Assembly: GCA_963811705.1 (NCBI GenBank)
Contig: CAWESL010000007.1
Location: 744,001 to 808,000 of the forward strand
DNA length: 64,000 nt
Reading direction: 5' to 3'
From: DATJPR01 sp963811705
Lineage (GTDB): Bacteria; Bacteroidota; Ignavibacteria; UBA10030; UBA6906
In this document: positions 59,693-64,000 of the stretch, piece by piece
How positions within the stretch are numbered: position 1 is the first letter of the stretch
Layout of the letters: every line of letters begins with the position of its first letter
Translations under genes and position numbers: made by a program
Notes under the pieces: model-generated
What the model saw: the letters and a program-made list of their open reading frames with translations, nothing else
What the model was told of the DNA's origin: nothing
The model's database searches: none

Positions 59693-60079
59693 ATGGCAAA
59701 GGGAAAAAGTATTCTCCATCATTGTACCCATTGTGACCGAACCACAAAGATGGAGACTGTCGGCACGGTCGATAATCAACCGACAAAAACCTGGTATCGT
59801 TGCACCCGCTGCCGACATGCCATGCTGATCGATCAGGAGTCGCTCCAGCATGAAATTGAGGAATCCCGTAAGAAACTGGACCGGGCTACGTGTGCAGAAT
59901 ATCGTCCTGACAAAACGTACAGCGTGGGAGATGCCATTTTTCACTCCGACCTGGACGATATCGGCAAAATTGTTTCGAAGGAACGCACTTCTGGCGGTGG
60001 ACGGGCGATTGTCGTGAAATTCGAGCGAGAAGGCGAACGACGCCTTCTTGAAAGTGTTTCACCGGATACACTCGAATAA
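59693..60079 (+). CDS. Small zinc-ribbon plus Tudor-like (UvrD-C type) protein
   Basis: A 128-residue protein. Residues 11-40 form a zinc ribbon: Cys11-x2-Cys14 and Cys37-x2-Cys40 (HHCTHCDRT ... WYRCTRCRHA). Residues about 78-128 resemble the small beta barrel found at the C-terminus of PcrA/UvrD and CarD-like factors: SVGDAIFHSDLDDIGKIVSK, then AIVVKFEREGERRLLES. Such domains bind RNA polymerase or nucleic acid. ATG 59693 follows GGAGGTAAGG; an upstream ATG at 59618 has no site. It precedes rpsU by 61 bp, so a transcription or translation role is plausible but unproved. Confidence 0.72.
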   Translation: MAKGKSILHHCTHCDRTTKMETVGTVDNQPTKTWYRCTRCRHAMLIDQESLQHEIEESRKKLDRATCAEYRPDKTYSVGDAIFHSDLDDIGKIVSKERTSGGGRAIVVKFEREGERRLLESVSPDTLE

Positions 60080-60140
60080 CGCGGAGACGATTCGCGAGAG
60101 TCTTTTGGTACTACCCTACGTATGGAAGGAGGTGGATTGA

Positions 60141-60335
60141 ATGGTCGGCATCGTGGTCGCCGAAGGCGAACCCATCGATCGTGCGATAAAGCGTTTCAAG
60201 AAGAAGTATGAACGCTCCGGCGTCTTGAAGGAGTTTAAGAAGCGCGCATACTTCACAAAACCTTCCGTGAAGAAGCGCATGAAGAAACTCAAGGCTATTC
60301 GACGCGCTCAACGAACCATCGCTGAGCAAATGTAG
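60141..60335 (+). CDS. rpsU: 30S ribosomal protein S21
   Basis: A 64-residue ribosomal protein S21: GEPIDRAIKRFKKKYERSGV, LKEFKKRAYFTKPS and the basic tail KKRMKKLKAIRRAQRTIAEQ are typical. Strong ribosome-binding site AAGGAGGTG. It is followed at once by an intrinsic terminator. S21 binds the 30S platform near the anti-Shine-Dalgarno and is needed for mRNA selection in many bacteria. Confidence 0.96.
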   Translation: MVGIVVAEGEPIDRAIKRFKKKYERSGVLKEFKKRAYFTKPSVKKRMKKLKAIRRAQRTIAEQM

Positions 60336-60345
60336 GAAGTCAACG

Positions 60346-60372
60346 AAAAAACCCACCAATGGTGGGTTTTTT
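60346..60372. terminator. Bidirectional rho-independent terminator between rpsU and the histone-like gene
   Basis: Perfect hairpin CCCACC-AAT-GGTGGG flanked by six A upstream and six T downstream, so it can stop transcription of rpsU (+) and of the convergent histone-H1-like gene (-). Confidence 0.92.
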
Positions 60373-60414
60373 CATTGTGTGTGCGCTCCCGGGACGACCG
60401 ACTGAGAACGTTGG

Positions 60415-60633
60415 CTACGCGTTCGGTGTCGAGTCCCCAGACCCCTCGGGGCTTCCCTCCATTTTCGCCTTCAACTCCTGTACTTCCTTCCGGATCTCCT
60501 GCGCCTTCCGCTTGAGTTCGTTCATGTGCTTCCGTACGCGGGTTCCTGCGGACTTATTCCCCTTCTCATAAAACTTTGAGAAGTCCTTCTCGAACGTGAC
60601 CAGCAGATCCCTCAATTCCTGTAAGCGATTCAT
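60415..60633 (-). CDS. Histone-H1-like DNA-binding protein
   Basis: A 72-residue charged helical protein: MNRLQELRDLLVTFEKDFSK, FYEKGNKSAGTRVRKHMNEL and KRKAQEIRKEVQELKAKMEG. The FYxKGNxxAGTRVRKxxxxLK block and AQEIRxEVQ are those of the small Bacteroidota proteins annotated as histone H1 (Hc1-like), thought to bind DNA, possibly in chromatin compaction. Acidic tail EGSPEGSGDSTPNA. Ribosome-binding site AAAGGAGGTT is strong. It ends 42 bp from the shared terminator. Confidence 0.86.
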   Translation of the reverse strand: MNRLQELRDLLVTFEKDFSKFYEKGNKSAGTRVRKHMNELKRKAQEIRKEVQELKAKMEGSPEGSGDSTPNA

Positions 60634-60686
60634 TGCAACCTCCTTTGGTTGATGGGGTGGCTTCTCAGTTCCTGAAGTCGTGTTGT

Positions 60687-61802
60687 TTAGCGTTCGTGGC
60701 GCTTCTTCGATCGTGACCCGACGTATTCCCTGCGAAGTTTCTCCACAAGCTCCGATCTGCGATCATAGAGGCGACGAAGTTTCCTGGGACGTCGCCGACC
60801 CAGTGCGTATGATGTAAGAATCGGCATCGCAACCGTTGAATCAATATAGACAACCACGGTATCCGGAAGCTGGTCGGGGTCGATCTTTCCCCAGCTTACC
60901 GCCTCGGATGGTGTTGCGCCGGAGAGTCCGCCGGTATCTGGTCTCGCATCCGTTATCTGAAGGAAGAAGTCATGCCCCTTTTCGTTGATTTTCAGGACTT
61001 CCTGTATTTGGGGCTCTGTCTGGAGCACGAAGTTTTTTGGTGATCCGCCACCGAAGATGAGGACGCCACTCTTTCCTCCGGACCTTTTCGCTTCCAGGAC
61101 GATGGCAGCCGTCTCATTCACATCGAGAAGGACGTCGATTTTGGTTTTGAATCCCGACAACGCCGTTTCCGCAATGTTCATACCGATGGAGCTGTCCCCC
61201 GGTGAAGACGTGTAGATCGGGACGCCACAGCGGTATGCAGTGGCAAGCACGGAACTGTTGCGGATGTGAAGGATTCTCTCCCGTTCCGCGACGTATCGAC
61301 CGAGCAAATAGTGGAGCTCGGCGGTTCCCATCTCCTTCTGGAATTCCTCTTTCCGCAGAAGAGAACGAAAGAATTCGTCCGTATCCAGAAGCACGGTGTA
61401 GTCGAAGAGAATATCGTAAATTCTAATGACTCCATGCTTCCGCAGAATTCTATCATCGACAAACGGACTTCCCCGATGGAGTGAATGCCCGATGGCGAAG
61501 TGCGTATCGTGATAGAGGTTCGCCCCCGTACTCACGATCCAATCAACGAATCCGCTCTTCATCAACGGTACGATGCATGATCCGCCCAGACCCGCAGGCG
61601 TCAACGCACCGGTGAGGCTCATCCCCACCACGACATCACGCGCCAGCATTTTTTGCGCGAACAGATGGCATCCTTCACGCAGCCGCGCAGCGTTATAGGC
61701 TTGAAAGTATGAATCGACGAGGGATCCGACCCGGATGTTCTTTTGAATTGGGGATGGGACGATTTGTTTTCCCCGGAGATGCGGATTCTTTGTCGATTTC
61801 AT
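60687..61802 (-). CDS. Deoxyhypusine synthase-like protein
   Basis: A 371-residue protein of the deoxyhypusine synthase fold. Family motifs: FVDWIVSTGANLYHDTH (NAD binding), GVPIYTSSPGDSSIGMN, LIFGGGSPKNFVLQTEP and the substrate-lysine segment TGGLSGATPSEAVSWGKIDP, whose Lys in SWGK equals the catalytic Lys329 of human DHPS. It also has Asp/Glu residues in a YIDSTVAMPILTSYAL end. Eukaryotes and archaea use the enzyme to modify eIF5A; bacteria have no such substrate, so homologues may make polyamines or modify another target. No signal peptide. It is transcribed divergently from fur, 171 bp apart. Confidence 0.86.
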   Translation of the reverse strand: MKSTKNPHLRGKQIVPSPIQKNIRVGSLVDSYFQAYNAARLREGCHLFAQKMLARDVVVGMSLTGALTPAGLGGSCIVPLMKSGFVDWIVSTGANLYHDTHFAIGHSLHRGSPFVDDRILRKHGVIRIYDILFDYTVLLDTDEFFRSLLRKEEFQKEMGTAELHYLLGRYVAERERILHIRNSSVLATAYRCGVPIYTSSPGDSSIGMNIAETALSGFKTKIDVLLDVNETAAIVLEAKRSGGKSGVLIFGGGSPKNFVLQTEPQIQEVLKINEKGHDFFLQITDARPDTGGLSGATPSEAVSWGKIDPDQLPDTVVVYIDSTVAMPILTSYALGRRRPRKLRRLYDRRSELVEKLRREYVGSRSKKRHER

Positions 61803-61917
61803 GAACTTTCAGAGAAGAATTCTTCAGCGGAATAATCGTACGAAATGACGCCAAATCTCCACAAAAAATCAAGGTAATTCCCTCGATTCTTAGGGCTCGA
61901 AACTTCTTCAATGCGGC

Positions 61918-61946
61918 TTGACATAGGCATGCGGAAGTCTTATATT
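61918..61946 (+). promoter_or_regulatory. Sigma-70 promoter of fur-feoA-feoB
   Basis: Consensus TTGACA (61918-61923), 17-bp spacer, TATATT (61941-61946); start of transcription predicted near 61953, about 21 bases before the fur ATG. Confidence 0.8.
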
Positions 61947-61968
61947 GATTTGGACTAAATCTAAATAA
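61940..61968. promoter_or_regulatory. Imperfect inverted repeat (operator candidate) over the fur promoter
   Basis: Arms TTATATTGATTT and AAATCTAAATAA match at 10 of 12 positions around the spacer GGACT; the core GATTT-N5-AAATC is perfect. It covers the -10 box and the likely start site, the place for autoregulation by the Fur-family protein. Confidence 0.6.
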
Positions 61969-61973
61969 GGAGC

Positions 61974-62420
61974 ATGATGGACGGCGAAGGCGCACGCGAT
62001 ATTCTATCAAAATACTTGAAAAGTACGGGGAAAAAGCGCGCAACACAGGAGCGGAATGCGATCCTTGACGCGGTGATGGCCACGCAGGGACATTTCGATG
62101 CCGAAGGTCTCTTCTATCGCCTTGTCTCAACCGGCGTGAAGGTGAGCCGTGCAACGGTGTATAATACGCTTGATCTCCTCCAGGATTGCGGCCTCGTCTC
62201 AAAATACCGGTTTACCGAAAACAGTTCGCGCTACGAACGCTCCTTCGGACGCCCGCACCATCATCATATGATCTGTCTGGAATGCGGCGACATTATTGAG
62301 TTCGTCAATGACAAACTGGAACGCCTACAAAACGAAGTGTGCTCGGAAAAGAGTTTCTCCCCACAGAGCTCAACAGTCCAGATCTTTGGCCTCTGTGCAC
62401 GATGCAGGAAAAAGGAATAG
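61974..62420 (+). CDS. fur: Fur-family transcriptional regulator
   Basis: A 148-residue metalloregulator. N-terminal winged helix (KRATQERNAILDAVMATQGH, LVSTGVKVSRATVYNTLDLL), metal-binding histidine block RPHHHHMICLECGDIIEF, and C-terminal dimerisation domain with two CxxC pairs (CLECG and CARC near the end), as in structural-zinc Fur/PerR proteins. Specificity for iron versus peroxide sensing is not provable, but linkage to feoAB supports iron. ATG 61974 or 61977 may start; AAGGAG lies directly upstream. It leads the operon. Confidence 0.93.
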   Translation: MMDGEGARDILSKYLKSTGKKRATQERNAILDAVMATQGHFDAEGLFYRLVSTGVKVSRATVYNTLDLLQDCGLVSKYRFTENSSRYERSFGRPHHHHMICLECGDIIEFVNDKLERLQNEVCSEKSFSPQSSTVQIFGLCARCRKKE

Positions 62421-62425
62421 ACGCA

Positions 62426-62686
62426 ATGACCCACACGGAACATCTCTCTTCACTCGGCGATGTCCCTCTCGGTTGCGAGGTCACCATCCGACAACTGCGC
62501 TACCCGACCCCGGGGATCTCGAACCGGATGCGGGAACTCGGCATTCGGGAGAATGCGAGGATCCGGCCAATGCTCCGCGCCAATGGGAATACCATCTGCG
62601 CGCTCAATACCATGAGAATCGGCATCGATGAGGCGTTGGCAGAGGCTATTCTTGTCGACTACCCCGCGCGGAGTGTGCCGGCATGA
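62426..62686 (+). CDS. feoA: FeoA ferrous iron transport accessory protein
   Basis: An 86-residue SH3-like protein: LSSLGDVPLGCEVTIRQLRY, ISNRMRELGIRENARIRPML and GIDEALAEAILVDYP fit FeoA, which supports FeoB function. ATG 62426 follows AAAGGAA; an upstream ATG at 62402 overlaps the fur gene. The end overlaps the feoB start by four bases. Confidence 0.9.
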   Translation: MTHTEHLSSLGDVPLGCEVTIRQLRYPTPGISNRMRELGIRENARIRPMLRANGNTICALNTMRIGIDEALAEAILVDYPARSVPA

Positions 62687-64000
62687 GACGGAGTGTGGCA
62701 GAACTTCGAGGATCCCTCAGACGATGGAGCAGGCCGCAACGCGTGGTGCCGAATGCGCCGCGCGTCATCGCGTTGATCGGGAACCCGAACTCCGGAAAGA
62801 CCACCCTCTTCAATGCCCTTACCGGTCTTCGCCAGAGGGTTGCGAACTATCCCGGCGTGACTGTCGAAAAGAAGGAGGGCCGCCTTGCGTTGCCCAACGG
62901 CTCACCCACGGTGGTCATCGATCTTCCGGGGACCTACAGTCTAACGGCCAATTCTCCCGACGAGCAGATTGCTGTCGACGTCCTCCTGGGGAAAACCGAC
63001 CATACCCCGCCACCACAGCTCGTCGTGTGCGTCGTCGACGCCTCCAATGTCGAACGAAGCCTCTATCTCGTGAGCCAGTTGATCGACCGGCAGATCCCCC
63101 TCGTGGTTGCACTGAACATGGTGGATGCCGCAGAACGCGTCGGCATCACGGTGAATGCCAGGACGCTCTCCAAAGAGCTCGGGGTCATGGTCGTGCCGAC
63201 CGTCGCGACAAAAGGAGAAGGCCTTCAGGAGTTGAAGTCGGCGATCCAGGAAACCAGGAACGCCACCGGACTTAACAACCAGTGGCATCTCCCGGAGCCG
63301 GTGGAGAGGGAAACCGATGAACTCATGACCCTCTTGCATCAGCACCACGGAATTCACGGCCACGAGGCCTATGACGCCGCTGTCGGGTTGCTCTCCGCGG
63401 AGAGCGTCCAGATTGACGAGGAGACGCGCTACGTCGACGAGATTCGGAAGCATGTGCAACGGGACCACCAAAAGCTGGAGTTCCTCGGGTTCGACAGGCG
63501 CTCGGTGTTCGTTGAATCGCGCTACCAATGGATCCGGCATGTGTGCAAGGAAGCGGTCGTCCAGCGTGGGAACAGGGAGAGAAGTCTCAGCGACAAGATC
63601 GATGCAGTCGTGACGCACCGGTTCTGGGGGATCATCGTGTTTCTTGGAATCATGGGATTTCTTTTCCAGTCCATCTTCTCATGGGCACAGGCGCCGATGA
63701 CGTGGATCCACGACGGGTTTGACCTGCTCGGAACGGCCGTAGCTGGGTTCATTCCCCCCGGGGATCTTCAGGATCTCATCGTCAAGGGAGCGATCGGTGG
63801 CGTCTCAGCAGTCGTCTCGTTCCTTCCGCAGATTCTCCTGCTTTTCTTCTTCATCGGGATCCTCGAAGACACCGGGTACATGGCGCGTGCCGCGTTCGTC
63901 ATGGACCGTGTCATGGGCAAAGTGGGGCTTCACGGAAAATCGTTCATTCCTCTCCTGAGCTCCTTTGCCTGCGCCATCCCGGGCATCATGGCAACACGGA
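62683..64000 (+). CDS. feoB: FeoB ferrous iron transporter, 5' part (cut by window end)
   Basis: 439 codons are visible before the window ends. The N-terminal G domain has G1 ALIGNPNSGKTTLFNAL (about residues 31-47), YPGVTVE, DLPGTYSL (G3) and ALNMVDAAE with the NxxD motif (G4). The GDI-like helical region follows, then the start of the membrane domain from about residue 310 (FWGIIVFLGIMGFLFQSIFS) with the gate motif FACAIPGIMATR at the end of the window. It transports Fe(II) across the inner membrane. Start ATG 62683 overlaps the feoA stop (ATGA). Confidence 0.95.
   Translation, partial: MRRSVAELRGSLRRWSRPQRVVPNAPRVIALIGNPNSGKTTLFNALTGLRQRVANYPGVTVEKKEGRLALPNGSPTVVIDLPGTYSLTANSPDEQIAVDVLLGKTDHTPPPQLVVCVVDASNVERSLYLVSQLIDRQIPLVVALNMVDAAERVGITVNARTLSKELGVMVVPTVATKGEGLQELKSAIQETRNATGLNNQWHLPEPVERETDELMTLLHQHHGIHGHEAYDAAVGLLSAESVQIDEETRYVDEIRKHVQRDHQKLEFLGFDRRSVFVESRYQWIRHVCKEAVVQRGNRERSLSDKIDAVVTHRFWGIIVFLGIMGFLFQSIFSWAQAPMTWIHDGFDLLGTAVAGFIPPGDLQDLIVKGAIGGVSAVVSFLPQILLLFFFIGILEDTGYMARAAFVMDRVMGKVGLHGKSFIPLLSSFACAIPGIMATR

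Overview
The window is chromosomal DNA of about 58-60 % GC (estimated by eye) and looks like one continuous bacterial locus with no insertion sequences, phage genes or CRISPR arrays. The gene content suggests a Gram-negative member of the Bacteroidota/Chlorobiota (FCB) lineage outside the classical Bacteroidia, for example an Ignavibacteria- or Kapabacteria-like organism. Supporting signs are TolC-type outer-membrane exporters, lipoproteins, DUF1573 and DUF2911 proteins, a tiny histone-H1-like protein, a deoxyhypusine-synthase-like protein and near-consensus TTGACA/TATATT promoters rather than the Bacteroidia TTTG/TAnnTTTG type. This assignment is inference; no rRNA is present.

Region 1 (1-7.1 kb, + strand): the end of a BNR/Asp-box repeat protein, then a phenylacetate/beta-oxidation style cluster: crotonase (PaaF-like), PaaG-like isomerase, a solitary PaaA-like diiron protein, 3-hydroxyacyl-CoA dehydrogenase split over two genes, a DUF1573 protein, a PaaJ-like thiolase and an NTF2-like protein. 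paaB, paaC, paaD, paaE, paaK and paaZ are not in the window.
Region 2 (7.2-15.1 kb, +): a complete RND efflux system (adaptor, 1056-aa permease, TolC-like channel) followed by a DUF2339 membrane protein.
Region 3 (15.2-25.4 kb, +): an ECF sigma/anti-sigma pair co-transcribed with a TPR/HEAT protein and a double-PDZ protein and closed by a terminator; then a small membrane protein, an aldehyde dehydrogenase, a lipoprotein, a YbjQ protein, a tandem DUF2911 protein and a large Rossmann protein of unknown function.
Region 4 (25.4-37.5 kb, -): a MacAB-TolC-like ABC exporter operon in which the ATPase is separate and three permease genes lie in tandem, with a Sel1-repeat protein after them; then HAD phosphatase, Gfo/Idh/MocA oxidoreductase and CCA-adding enzyme.
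Region 5 (37.6-42.8 kb): RlmI-type methyltransferase, an outer-membrane protein, a 340-bp repeat-bearing spacer, and uvrA.
Region 6 (42.9-59.1 kb, -): the most unusual part, a type IV pilus-like machine: CheY-like regulator, a degenerate GspE/PilB paralogue, two small pilin-like subunits, PilC, PilB, three further pilin-like genes, terminator, then PilT, a PilM-PilN fusion, a PilO(P)-like protein, a secretin and an Ig-like lipoprotein. All five pilin-like proteins start Met-Gly directly followed by a membrane helix and lack the GFTLIE prepilin signature. Two transcription units carry an identical 15-nt sigma-54-like element at similar distance from their first gene.
Region 7 (59.4-64 kb): a CAU-anticodon tRNA, a zinc-ribbon/Tudor-like protein, ribosomal protein S21, a histone-H1-like protein, a deoxyhypusine-synthase-like protein, and a fur-feoA-feoB iron operon with a clear promoter and an overlapping inverted repeat. 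feoB runs off the window.
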